In this document: piece after piece, positions 40,364-51,767 of the stretch
Position numbering within the stretch: position 1 is the first letter of the stretch
Layout: each line of letters begins with the position of its first letter
DNA from: Cyclina sinensis
Taxonomy: Eukaryota > Mollusca > Bivalvia > Venerida > Veneridae
Assembly: GCA_012932295.1 (NCBI GenBank)
Contig: JAAONU010000009.1
Location: forward strand, 13,247,796 to 13,311,795
Direction of reading: 5' to 3'
DNA: 64,000 nt
Notes under the pieces: generated by a model
Seen by the model: the letters and a program-made list of their open reading frames with translations, nothing else
Told to the model about the DNA's origin: nothing
Databases searched by the model: none
Made by a program: the position numbers and the translations under genes

Positions 40364-40835
40364 AATGTCAATCATTCGGAGCACCTCGGGCGACTTCAAT
40401 AAGTCACCTCGGAAATAATGTGGTAGGCGCCATATTGGACTATTTTATAATACAGGTGGTCTCTGCTAAATTAAAAACATTTCTTAATGCCTCTACTTAA
40501 ATAAATTAACATTTGTTTTCATTTTTCTAATGCATAAGACAAACACTGCTCGAGTTCTGCCATGTTTGTTTATATTTTTTATTAAAGCCGGGGCGAATTA
40601 CCATTTGGTGTATTCATACACTTACAAACGAGGTCTGTATACGAAGTTGTCGGAAAAGGCCGAGTTTTTACGACTGTCGTCCTACATCATTAGGTCATTT
40701 GCCACCTGTTGAAGCTAATAAACATGCTTAGTGCTTATTGACATTCAATCGTTACAACTCGGCCTTTTCCGACAACTTTGTATAAAGACCTATACTTATT
40801 GAAGTCGCCCGAGGTGTTCCGAATGGGTGACAGTG
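40364..40835. mobile_element. Nested-palindrome MITE-like element (intron 1)
   Basis: The outer inverted repeat pairs ATTCGGAGCACCTCGGGCGA (about 40374 onward) with its inverse ending about 40824, and weaker similarity extends to TGTCA at both ends. An inner inverted repeat pairs 40631-40665 with 40757-40790 around AAGTTGTCGGAAAAGGCCGA. Between the arms there is no transposase. A 60-residue ORF runs through the inner arm and is a shadow. The element could fold into a long two-tier hairpin. Confidence 0.8.
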
Positions 40836-40839
40836 ATAA

Positions 40840-42454
40840 ATCAAACTAAGTAATGATCATGTTCCTCAGTAAAAAATCTATTTGTATGTGGGAAAGGCTG
40901 ATACAGATAGGTGGTTATAAATCATTCTTAAATTGATCAATATAACTCGGTATAATTCATTTGCACTTGGAAAAGAACGAGAAAGATATAGGTCAATTGT
41001 GATAAATCAAACGAAATAAGGATCATGTTACTGTGAAGTATCTGTTTTAAGTGTGTCCCCTGACAACAGAAGGATAACAGGTCTCTGTCAAAAGAAATAA
41101 ACATGTCAGATAGTTCCAGAGTAACACTGGTCTACAACAAGTTTAAATGATAAACACTGGATTGATGTTTCTTCTCTGTATTTTATAGCATACATTTCAG
41201 TAATCATTTTTTTGCCGTGCTACAAGTTTGCTAGTGAGAGAGGAGAACTCTGCAACCGAAAACGACAACAACAACAACAACAATAACAGAACGTGTTATT
41301 TCTTTGTTTTGAACTGTTTCTAGACAAGTAACTGCAAAATAGGAAAATAATCCTCAAAAACAAACTTTCGATTCTCTATTGTAATGTGGGTTGACACCAC
41401 TGGTATTTCTAAAACACGATATATTTTCTCTAGAATTACTCAGTAGAATTATTCTAGTCAATGCAAATAGTGTTTTATCAATTATGTATGGGTTTGCCTT
41501 ATATGCTATGAACAGAATGGAGCCGGTTTTCACCAGCAATAATCAATATATGTATCCCGATGGGGAACGTGGCTTATACAATTTTCGTTCAGACGTGGTA
41601 TAAACAATGTTGTATATGTGTCGGCTCGACGTGACTTAAGGCTATATTACTCCTATAGACGAACTGCACGCAAAAAAAAGACATTGATCGTCATTATTCT
41701 TCTAAGGCGTAAGTGCATGTGATGTTAACTGAATCATACAAGAGTCTTCCTGTTTTCTATAAAATATTTGCCATGAAATAATAAGTATTAACATTGGCAT
41801 AACACTCCTTGTCAGGAAAAAATAGGTACGATCTTCCATTGTCTCAGGATCCGCTCACCTAGCCCGGTGGCCATTTTGTTCAATTCCTTTTATGACCTTG
41901 ATTATTAAATAGACGTAGGACATTTTGCTTGTTACCTGAATTTTATCTACAATCCAGCAGCTATATTTGAGTTTCTCATTTTTGCGGCTACAAGATGAAA
42001 GTTTTAAGCATACGTTTTCTGACTCGAAGCTGCCTTCCTAATGAATTTAATCGAAAATATTGACATCTTTTTGTAAACAACCAGAAATATTTAAAAGAAA
42101 AGCGAAAGATGTAAGTCTCCATTTTGTTCTTCGATTCATATGTCCAAAAACGGGAAACCACTGTACTGTGCATGTGCTCACGTTGAACTGTGAAAGCCCT
42201 GGTCAACAATTGCTTCAAATGACATTGTCTTCGAAACCACTAAATCAAATCTAACTTCACAGAGATCTTTTTTGGTAGTCTTCCGCTACGTTCATTGAAA
42301 TGATGGGATTTTCATGTTGTATTCTCGTTTCCATGGAGATTCTCTACAGAGAAATAAGTCAACGGAAAGCAGTATAACATAACTGTATCTTCTTTAGCAC
42401 TTATTTAATCATATTAAGAAAGCTACATGTTTTTGATCAGAACATTTTATGTTT
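40840..42454. other. Intron 1 sequence, nothing recognised
   Basis: Short ORFs on both strands (60-76 residues) without motif or phase-compatible splice sites that I could support. A CAA run lies near 41265-41287. Confidence 0.35.
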
Positions 42455-43415
42455 CTTATGACCCCTTTCGAAGAAATGAGGTCATACAGCCTTGTTATCT
42501 GTTCGGTAGGTCGATCAGTTAGTAGACCAAATGGTTTCCGGTTGGGCATGTTGAGTGGTTCAAGTCTCACATTGCCTAAGGTTAAGCTCTCACTGGCCTG
42601 AACTCTGAAAACGGTTTCCATTCAAAAACTCAAATCCAAATGAACTCAGGACTACTAACTTTACAAAATTGTTAGCCATGCTGAATAGATGACGCCTAAC
42701 CTTTGGCTGTATGAATCAGAGGAAAGGCTAACAGGCCGTAAAACTTTATTTGGTTGTTTCAAGCTCTCTGGGTCAAAGGTTAAGCTCAAATATAACCTGC
42801 CTTTTTTATCAGGTAACTTAAAGTTAATTGACCTAGTGCCACAAATTTTCAGGATGGTAAGGTTTGATAAGAAGATGATTCCTGTTGAACATAATTTTTT
42901 AACTCAAGAGCAACTGAACTCAAAAGACTCAATTTTGTAGGACTGTTAGCATGATAAAAAAGGTGAATTCTTCGATTTGGGTTCGTTGGATCAAAGGTCC
43001 AAGTCACTCCGGCCTTCACTTTGAATATCGTTTTAGGGAAGCTGAGGTCTGGATTTTTTACCTTTAAAGATGGCTTGATGAGAATATTACGTATCTTATT
43101 TGTGTCCAATTGTCACAAGTGTTTTTTACACAAAATTAGTTTCTGATCAGTAGTTTCAGAACAACTGAACACAGGATTGTTTTTATTAATGAGTAGATGA
43201 ACGCTTTTTATTTTTGGCCCATCAAACCTACAAGGGTCTGCATTTCGAAAACAGTTTCTGATGAATAAACAAAGAAAAAATTCAACTTTACATGATGGTT
43301 AAGCATTGTAAGTAGATGAAAGACTTTGCATCAACTTAGTTAAAGATCACAAGGGTTTATGGAAAAAAGTCAAGTGTAGAAGCACACATGTTTTACAAAC
43401 ATCTCTTGTTTATTC
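42455..43415. mobile_element. Degenerate interspersed repeat (intron 1)
   Basis: The left end reads GACCCCTTTCGAAGAAATGA then GGTCGATCAGTTAGTAGACC and GGTTTCCGGTTG. Inside, the theme 'aactcaggactactaac / ttgttagcatgat / gatgaacnc' recurs three to four times with strong divergence. It resembles dispersed bivalve repeats. ORFs crossing it are not genes. Confidence 0.5.
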
Positions 43416-43528
43416 GATTTTTTCCTTTCCTCAACTAAGTATATACATTTTTATATAGTATTATTTTTACACAATCGATACCACTGTTTGTTTGGCTAAT
43501 AATGCTAATAAAAATCATGCTATGAATT

Positions 43529-43562
43529 GTATGAGGGTGATCAATAAGTTCACGGAAAAGTG
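43529..43562 (+). mobile_element. Possible mariner-type transposon end
   Basis: TATGAGGGTGATCAATAAGT followed by TCACGG resembles the terminal inverted repeat of some mariner-like elements next to a TA target. No matching inverse end was found downstream and no transposase reading frame with the DD(D/E) catalytic pattern is visible. At most it is a solo end or a fragment. Confidence 0.3.
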
Positions 43563-44164
43563 TTCTCATTTCTTCATATAAGAAAGTAATTTCTAAAAAT
43601 TCAGACATTTAAAAGTTGAATTACGTAATTTCGTACAATTCGCTTACATACACTCCGAACGGTTGTAACTATAGAAATGTCACCAAACGAATCCCGGCTT
43701 AACACAAAAAGACGTCAACGTCAGCGTTCATACACGTCCTATGAACACAGAAAACATCTGCTTCTTAACAGGCTGAGCCTTTTTGAACTTCTTTAGGGAC
43801 GGAGAGCCGGTCGGCCGTTTTCCACATCGTAGATTTAGACTTCGTCTCTGCTATGTACAAACTGATCAGTCTAGCTGCTCAATCAAATTTTCAATCCATT
43901 TTAAGACTGATCAAATATACCCTTGAAAAATATTTAAAAAATCCGAACGAATAACTATCTATCGTTTCAATGATTAAACATTGTAAAACTGAAAATAAAA
44001 GGTCACGTGACATTCTTATAAATTAGACCCTAACACACTAAAAAAGAATTGCCGAAGGGAACCTACGAACAGAAACTTCACGTCCGTTATAAATTGCCAG
44101 CAGTAATGCCACCAATACCGACTATCTTTTTAGAGATATTTAATTCTTGTTTTCTGTATTCCAG

Positions 44165-44380
44165 GTGCATCTTCGCTCACGGTCAGCAGATTTCGACGTT
44201 TTCTGGACAATGATCAGAGGACTCGAAACAAACGCAATGCAACATATACAAACAAGGGAAACATTACAACAAACTCAGGGGGCGTGGTGGACAACGTGAC
44301 GCAGGCACCTGATTGGATGAAATATTACGGGTCAGAGAATTACATGCAACGAAAAGCTTACAAAGAAAACCCGAATAAAA
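44165..44380 (+). CDS. Shisa-like membrane protein, exon 2 (ectodomain N-terminal part)
   Basis: Acceptor TTTCTGTATTCCAG, donor AAAAGTAAGA; starts and ends at phase 1. It encodes residues 22-93 and the first base of 94. The segment is basic and Asn-rich. Two furin-type motifs, RFRR (30-33) and RNKR (42-45), suggest a short propeptide that may be cleaved off. N-glycosylation sequons are N46-A-T, N54-I-T and N65-V-T. An aromatic patch DWMKYYGSENY (71-81) follows. Nothing here matches a catalytic domain. It is the linker between signal peptide and cysteine-rich domain, a region that varies widely in length and sequence among Shisa proteins. Confidence 0.8.
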
Positions 44381-45081
44381 GTAAGACATATTTGTATCTT
44401 GATTCTAGTCTTGTAACTTTAACTGATGTATGGAAACAAAGAATAAAGAACATAAAACATGTACGCTTAATACACGCATGACTAACTGTGGAGCCACAGC
44501 ATTTGTTGCATGGTCTGAAAATGCTCCAGTGCGTCTTTCTTTGTGTAAAGTACCACAAACGGAGTGTTTAAATCTTGATTATCAGGTACACCCTTCTTAT
44601 TTCGGTATGTTTTAAGATGTTTCTGACCTAGAATGGCTGTTTTTGCGGATAGCTGTTTCTTTACAAATATCAAAACCTATTAAACTGTCTAGATTTTCTA
44701 AGAAATATTACGTCTGTAAATTTTTCGACAGACACATGTCTGAATCAAATGGAAATTACATCAGTTGAAGTGAAGAACATAGCCTTAGGTCCTCTGCCAT
44801 TTCATATTCAGCCCGCTGACTTTTTCTCTCCCCTTATATGGTTGTCAGACATAATCTTAAAGTGCCATATACTTAGCTAATGATAAATAAAATATTACCT
44901 TGTCTGGAATTGACTACAAAAGACTATTAACAACCCGTTAAGACCTTGAGAAATATTATAAAGACTCCTATGGTTCCTTTATTTCTTTACCACAGCAGTG
45001 TAATTATTTCATTCATAAGATAATTACTGAATAACATGCAAAGGCTATACAGCTCCTAAATACAAGGTGCCAAAATGATTT

Positions 45082-46022
45082 TAGCTCACCTGAACACGAA
45101 GTGCTCAAGTGTTGGTTGTTAGGATGGGTGACTCTTCCTCATCCGTCATCGTCAGTCGTTCTCCATCAATACTTTAAACGACCTTCAAATGAAATCATTC
45201 AAATTTTTGTCTCAGTTTTGACAAAATTTTACAGACCTATTCCATTATTGGTCTTTTTTTCAAATTCCTCAAATTAAAGACTTTGGAAGTATTCACTTTA
45301 CAAACCACCTGCCCAGTTTCAAAATAATTTCGCAAAAAATGTTTCATAGGTGGCTCTTTATCAAACTCCTTGAAGCCATTTTGGTCCCTTAAAACATGGC
45401 ATACCTAGGATGCGCCTGCTTTCGGAAAACAGTACGGAAAACTTTAAGTATCTTCTTCTCAGAAACCACCGGCACAATTTTAAAATAATTTTGTAGAAAT
45501 ATTCTTATTTTGCCATTAATCAAATTAGTTCACGTCATGTTGGTCCCAAATAATATAGCCAACAGAGGAAGGGGCCTGTTTTTACTTTTTTGACTTTATT
45601 AAAAACTTTGAAAATTTTCACTTAGAAACTGCAGGCCCAATTACAAAATAATTTCTCAGAAATGTGACTGATCTGGTTCATTATAAAATTTCTTTGAGTA
45701 ATTTTAGTTTGTGAAAAATGTTTAGTTGACACGAGTTGGGGCAAGTTTTCTGTATACGACTACATATATGGAAAACAGTGAAAATCTTTTCCTCAGAAAG
45801 TTCTGGACAGATTTCAAACTTATTTCACAGAAATGTTTCTTTTGTGGACCTTTATCATATTTTTTCCAGTTTTGTTGGTTAAAAGAAATTCAAAACACAT
45901 GGGCAATTTTGAAATCAGATATTAACTTTGTCAAACTGACCTACGTTCTACTAGGAAAAATCGAACAGTACTTGCAATGTTTCTCAGGTGAGCGATATAG
46001 GGCTACCATGGTCCTCTTGTAT
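45082..46022 (+). mobile_element. Interspersed repeat bounded by GCTCACCTGA / TCAGGTGAGC (intron 2)
   Basis: TAGCTCACCTGAACACGAAG starts the element and CTCAGGTGAGCGATATAGGG, then CCATGGTCCTCTTGTA, ends it. The interior is made of diverged subrepeats of about 150-200 bases (CTTCTCAGAAACCACNGGC, AATTTTAAAATAATTTNGNAGAAATG). No protein is encoded. The 105-residue ORF at its right end is a shadow. The same family occurs at 48518-49926 and 59871-60652. Confidence 0.7.
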
Positions 46023-46462
46023 ATACAGTATCGTGTGCATTAAAGAACGTGTATACAAAATAATAATAATAATAATAAACTGTTCAAAATTAATTGCTCA
46101 TAAGGATATGAAGAATATCTATTATTATTCATAAAGACTTACTAGATTTACAATAGGAAAATGACAGCAGTTTGTCATGATGTATTCTAACTCTACCGGT
46201 CTATAATCGTGGCGTGAAGAGTTCTACATTGTATTTCCAAAGACTTTGGATTTTGATTTTGACAAAGTTATTTGTATGAAAATTAACTTGTTGCGCCTGT
46301 GCCATAAAAGATCTAGGATTGCCTTAGATAAAGAAATTCAAATCTACAAACGAAATAATGTGGTACTTGATGGTGACTGAAATTATAGATTTGAAATAAA
46401 CAACTTTTTTGTACAGGAATATTAGTCTAAGGCCCAATTCTTACTTTTCTACCTCTTTTTAG

Positions 46463-46655
46463 AACCGACAATCTGTTTCAACAATAAAACTCAAGAAAAT
46501 GGGCTTCTGTTAAACCATTTCATTTGTCCGATGGAAAATGACACGGACGCTCAAACCTATTGCTGTGGAGAAGTGTCTGCTCAGACATGCTGCAGCAAGA
46601 CAGAATATGAGAAGAAAGGAGACAGCGAAGACCTGTTTACAGATATTGACATTGT
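46463..46655 (+). CDS. Shisa-like membrane protein, exon 3 (cysteine-rich Shisa-type domain)
   Basis: Acceptor TCTACCTCTTTTTAG, donor GTGTAAGTA; starts at phase 1 and ends at phase 2. Residues 94-157 contain the diagnostic pattern C98-x16-C115-P-x10-CC(127-128)-G-x6-CC(136-137), read as TYCCGEVSAQTCC. Shisa family domains share this spacing, including the Cys-Pro pair and CCG. The usual extra cysteine two residues after CCG is replaced by valine (V131), leaving six cysteines. Two further sequons are present (N101-K-T, N119-D-T). After the domain comes an acidic stretch (GDSEDLFTDID) leading into the membrane. Vertebrate Shisa proteins retain Wnt/FGF receptors in the ER or act as AMPA-receptor auxiliary subunits. 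Which role, if any, applies here cannot be told. Confidence 0.88.
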
Positions 46656-46754
46656 GTAAGTACAGTTCTGGTATAACTATCTAGCTTGGTGCTTTAATAA
46701 TCAAGCAAAAAAAGCAATCTGAAACAACCAAAACCTTTAATTTAAAACAGGTAA

Positions 46755-47318
46755 GGTTCACCATTAAGACTGATTCGCCTCAAAGACTGATTCACCACTA
46801 AGACCGATTAGCCCCTTTGCCACTTAAACTGATTAGACACTAAGAGTGATTAGCCACTAAGACTGATTCACCACTAAGACTTATTCGCCACTTCGCCACT
46901 AAGACTGATTCGCCATTACGACTGATTCACCATTTTTCCACTAAGACTGATTCGCCATTTAGACTTATTCATCAATTCGCCACTTAGACTGATTCGCCAT
47001 TAAGATTGATTCGCCTTTAAGACTGATTCGCCATTAAGACTGATTCACCTCTAGGGCTGATTCGTCATTAAGACAGATTCGCCACTTCGGCACTTAGACT
47101 GATTCGCCATTTAGACTGATTCGCCATTTCGCCACTAAGACTGATTCGCCATTTCGCCACTAAGACTTAATCGCCATTAAGACTGATTCACCATTAATAC
47201 TGATTCACCACTTCGCCATTAAGACTGATTCGCCATTAAGACTGATTCGCCACTAACACTGAATCGCCACTCAGACAGATTCACCACTTCGCCACTAAAC
47301 TGATTCGCCACTAAGACA
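46755..47318. repeat. 17-bp minisatellite ACTGATTCGCCATTAAG (intron 3)
   Basis: More than 25 copies of ACTGATTCGCCA(C/T)TAAG, with many point changes and frequent insertion of an extra CGCCACTT/CGCCATTT block of 8-9 bases that makes 26-base units. It lies in intron 3 of the Shisa-like gene. Confidence 0.95.
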
Positions 47319-48517
47319 ACTTTTTGACTGGTCGTGTTAGAACATAACTGTACATAGTCTCGTTTGCTCGAGAGTTGAAACGTCTGTTTGTCCAGATGAA
47401 CACAACACAATTTCCATTCTTACAACATAATCATTTACTGATTGAATTCAGATAAACGAGCGTTGGTAATTGAAAAGGTAACGAGATCTGTTTGTTTAGT
47501 ATAGAATTTCGTAGATCCATTATTGTCTATATAATGATTAAAGAGATTTATCTTTCTAAGGTAAATAAAAGAGAACGTGAGCTTAAAATAGGTGCAATAC
47601 ATTTTCTGTTCAAAACTAAGAGATACTTGATCTTTTGTTGCGCTAGCTTTAACCAAGAACTATCGTGAGTGACATTTCTTGTATTACATTAGAACTTCAT
47701 AATAATCTTCTGATCAAATTATTAACAGTGTAGCTATTGAAGTTACGTGACAACACGATATGTAAGACAAAGAACTGATTCAATTCTACTATACAAAAAT
47801 GTGTGTATTTTCGAAATAACCTAGTTTAGCCTGAATAACAGAACAGGTACATTTCTGTCTTTTCCCATAACATTTGTTTTCTTGGAACTGCCATTTCATT
47901 ACCTGATATTCAGGAAATGCAAACCTAGTACTTTCCTCATCGCATATCTGCTTTTATATATATATTTTGGAAAAATATGCATGAAAATAGAAAATAAAAC
48001 CGATTGAAGTCATTACTACTTTTCTGTCAGGGCTGATTCCCTTTTGCTGAGCTTGCTAGCACGGAAATCAGTGAGTCATAGTAGACGTTATAAATAATTC
48101 AATGTGTGATCAACACGCCATTAATCTCTTTAAGAATCAGGTTCTACGCTTCGAATAAATTCACCATCAACATCAACGCGACAGTTTGAAAAGATAGGCG
48201 GTGTATGTAAGTCATTATAGCTCAATTTTATTGTAATAATATTTTTTTCTGTTCACGAAATCAGTGCTAAAGCCAGGTGGTTGACGCACAAGCCGCCACA
48301 ACCGTTGATTCACTCTATAACTGATTTTAAAATTTCGTAAAAGGACTTGTCTGCTGTACAATTTAGACATACCTATTTGTAATTTTAATGGGTTACCTCT
48401 GGAAACAGCAAGCCGTGTAGACCATGACCATACTACACAGACTAATCACGGTCTTCACTGGTCACAATGGTCTTAGGTAAAATGAGTACCAAATAAATAA
48501 AAACGTCATTTACATTC

Positions 48518-49926
48518 TTTCACAGTATGAGCTTAAGTGTCCTGCCTTTGTTTGTTGTCTGTTGTCCGTCTTCCATCTGTTGTAAAAATTTTACCAGCTT
48601 GTTTTCACGTTAAAGGCCAAATTTGAAATGATTTTACTCAGAATGTTTTCCTTAATCGCCTCGCGGATAACTAGCTTATATGGTTCTAAAAAATAGGTCA
48701 TCCGCTCAAAACAACGGGAAACTTTTTAACTCACTGGAGTTTTGATAATTATAAAGAACAATTTTATTTATTTATTTTTATTGATCTTAGGGATGAGTTT
48801 GAAACTCGATCACGTGAGGACAAAAACTAGGTCACTTGCTTATATCAGCGAATAAAACTTTTTATCACGCAAAATGTCGGTCACCTTTCAGATCAAGCCA
48901 TAATAAAATTGCTAGGAATACTTACCCCAATTAGCTCACGCGTAAGTTCGAAACATGGATCCTGTTAGTCGAAAAAAACTAGGTCACCAGCTCAAAAAAG
49001 AGGAAAACTTTAATCACTTACTAAACAGATTTTAAAAGATGAAGTTTAAATAATCTTTCCCCGAAACCACAAGGCCTAGAATTTAGGTATTTGGTGTATA
49101 GCCTTGTCTAGTTTCCCTCTACCAAGTTTGTTTAAATCATGGCCCCAGATTGAAAATTGGCCCCGCCTCAGCTGCAACATGATTGTACATAGGCTTAAAT
49201 AGAGAAAACTTCTTAAACCTACTTTGCCTTTGAGTTTGATATTTGGCAAACAGTTTCACCTTGATGACCTCTACATTATTCAAATTAAGTCCAAGAGGTC
49301 ACTAGATTTAATATAGGCATATATAGGGAAAACTTTGAAAAAAATCTTCTTCTCTGAAACCACAAGGCCTAAGGCTTAGGTATCTTGCATGGAACATTAT
49401 TTATAGACATCTACCAAGATTGCTCAAATTACGCTCCTGTGGTCAAAATTGATCCCGCCCAAGGGGTCACTTGATTTTTTAAGGCTTTCGTAGGAAAATA
49501 ATACTTGAAAAATCTTCTTTTCAGAAACCACAAGGCCTAGTGAAAAACATATTTAATGTGGACCTCTACCAAGTTTGTTAAAATCTTAGCATTGTGGTCA
49601 AAATTGCCCCTACCCCTGGGGTCACCGAGGCTAAAAAAGACTTCTTCTTTTCGTCACAGAGGCTTTATTTATTGACCGATATCTTAGGTATCTGATATTT
49701 TTGATACTTTTGATGAATCTCTGCAATTCATTGAGGTCAAGATTAAGGTCACGGGGCTAAAATATGTTTTCTACTTTCCCTCAGAGTGCCTTCATTTATA
49801 AACCGATATTAATGTACCATGTTCATATGCCCTTGGGTCAAGGTCACCGAGGCTAGAAATCAAAATTGGTAATAGTAAGCTGTAATACTCAGCTGAGCGA
49901 TAAAAAGGCCAAGATGGCCCTCTTGT
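48518..49926 (+). mobile_element. Interspersed repeat, GCTCACCTGA family copy (intron 3)
   Basis: The right end, CAGCTGAGCGATAAAAAGGCC then GATGGCCCTCTTGTTA, matches the ends at 46022 and 60652. The interior repeats themes such as CTTCTTTTCAGAAACCACAAGGCCTAG and GTGGTCAAAATTG. The left end is poorly conserved; GTTGTCTGTTGTCCGTCTTCC near 48560 is the likely start region. It stops only about 30 bases before exon 4, so the intron's branch site and polypyrimidine tract lie at the element's edge. Confidence 0.6.
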
Positions 49927-49954
49927 TACAGTTTTTTTTCTTGTTTCATTTCAG

Positions 49955-50094
49955 TACTGGAATCAGCATAGCGACAGGTTTTATTGTATCGATCGCTTTA
50001 TGCATGTTCCTCTATTGCTGTTGTTGCCAAAGAAGACACGAAATACATGATGGGGTCAAACTTATGTGGGTCAGGAGGTCATTTGGAAAAGAAT
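49955..50094 (+). CDS. Shisa-like membrane protein, exon 4 (transmembrane segment)
   Basis: Acceptor CTTGTTTCATTTCAG, donor AATGTAAGTG; starts at phase 2, ends at phase 1. It completes V158 and encodes residues 159-204. The helix runs from about 156 to 178 (TGISIATGFIVSIALCMFLY) and continues directly into CCCC (179-182) and QRR. This is a typical single-pass stop-transfer with juxtamembrane cysteines that may be palmitoylated. The cytoplasmic start HEIHDGVKLMWVRRSFGKE is basic, so the topology is N-out. An ORF that begins upstream at 49866 includes intron and should not be taken as the protein. The following intron is 12.2 kb. Confidence 0.85.
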
Positions 50095-50974
50095 GTAAGT
50101 GTATTTTCATTTTTTTTATATTTTTAGGTGAAATCGATAATGATTACAAATGCATGCATAGTTTGTAAAACATTCGACTGACTTACAATCGATCTTGAAA
50201 CTTCGGGATGTTTTTTATACTTTGGTATGATGAATGACGGACAAGGATTAATTAAATTGCAGATTTAGGTATATTGGCGTACAGTGAGAGAAGGCAGACA
50301 TTGTAGCATACGAACTAAACAAAAAATATGTTGGCACGCAGTTATAGTATCCAGCAATGAGCAAATAAAATAAGTATGTTTATTTGTGATAATACTAATG
50401 ACCCAAAATAATATGTTGCCAGGCATAGGTTATTGTAGTAGGCACGTGATCAGTCAATAACTAGGTATGAGAGGTCAGAAACGTTTGGCTCATGATCGTG
50501 TCCGATATCTAGATCATTTTATATCGGAACTACTAAAATTTAGAAATATAACACTCATTTTAGTTGATATAAAGATTAGCCGAATATTCAGGACTACTTT
50601 TCTTATGCGATTCTGAAAGAAGCAGTCCAGTTAAACATATATCAACTGAAAGTAATCAATGTTTAGGAAGTAGCAGGGATATCTCAGTTAATGATGTGGT
50701 TATTACTTACACAATATAATTATCTGTCTTGTCTAGGTTTTACTGCAGTCTGCCACGTTCATTTGGTTGGAATAGAGATTGCGACATTAACCAATTAATC
50801 GTGCATGATTTTTTATTATTAATCGCGATGAAAATGTCGACAAATACTAATAAAACGTCTTGATTTGCTATTCAATAACCAAAATGTCGTCAGGATTGTT
50901 CGAGGCAGTTTCGCCATCAGTAATTTAATATAATTCCCACCACGTAGTGTTAGGAAGACACATTTTTATTTTGT
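50095..50974. other. Start of intron 4, nothing recognised
   Basis: AT-rich sequence without ORF or repeat that I can support. Confidence 0.4.
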
Positions 50975-51260
50975 ACTTTCTGTGCGGATGTTTGGATGTC
51001 TGGATGTCACAAACCATTTGCGCACCGTAACTTTGTCATTCCTTGACGAATTTTCAAATGATTTGGCAGCAATGTTAAACACCATGACACGATGTATCAT
51101 ACGCAAAAACTAGGTCAGCACCACCAAGGTCAAGGTCACACTTAGAGGTTTAAGTTAAAAAATGAGGTCTCTCTTACGTGTCCGCTATATAACTTTGTCA
51201 TTCCTAGATGGATTTTGAAATGGTTTGGCAGGAATGTTAACCATCTCCAAAAACAAACTC
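50975..51260. mobile_element. Fragment of a dispersed bivalve-type repeat (intron 4)
   Basis: Two diverged units share TATAACTTTGTCATTCCT(T/A)GA, ATTTTNAAATGNTTTGGCAG and AATGTTAACC, with CAAGGTCAAGGTCACACTTA between them. This combination is common in bivalve intergenic DNA as far as I recall. Confidence 0.5.
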
Positions 51261-51767
51261 CAGTTTAAGTTTGATCTTCGTTCATCTGATGACAAAAAAT
51301 CAAAATTACTTTACTAAGAAAGATACACAATACAAATACTTATGTTTTTTTTTGTTGTTTTTTTTCGAAAGTAAATGCAATGTAGTAATCTGAATACCTT
51401 TCAGTTATGTCATATGCTACTGTATTGTCTTAAACATATCATCTTGAAACCGTTTACATTGATATGTCCAATTATGGAAACACAGTTAGTTGTTTTTTTT
51501 TCATATATAAATCACAGATTCACTCATCAAAAAAATCAGTTAAATCAGACTGAGAACTTTCAGTCGAATAATGAAGAAACACTTTTCGTTGTGTGACCTC
51601 GACTGTAAAGTTAATCGGCTAATCACTAATTACACATTTAATACGAATTTTTGAGTTAAGAAATCAATTGCTCTGTTATCCTTTCAAGTTTTAAGCAAGC
51701 ACTTTTTTCTACAAATATATAGTGATAAAAAAGTGATATGAGCTTGTATCTGTGGTACAGGTTGTAC

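Noticed and set aside
49866..50168. 100-residue ORF taken as a protein starting at 49866
   Set aside because: The first 30 codons are the end of an interspersed repeat and the polypyrimidine tract, and the last ones are past the donor; only 49955-50094 is exon.
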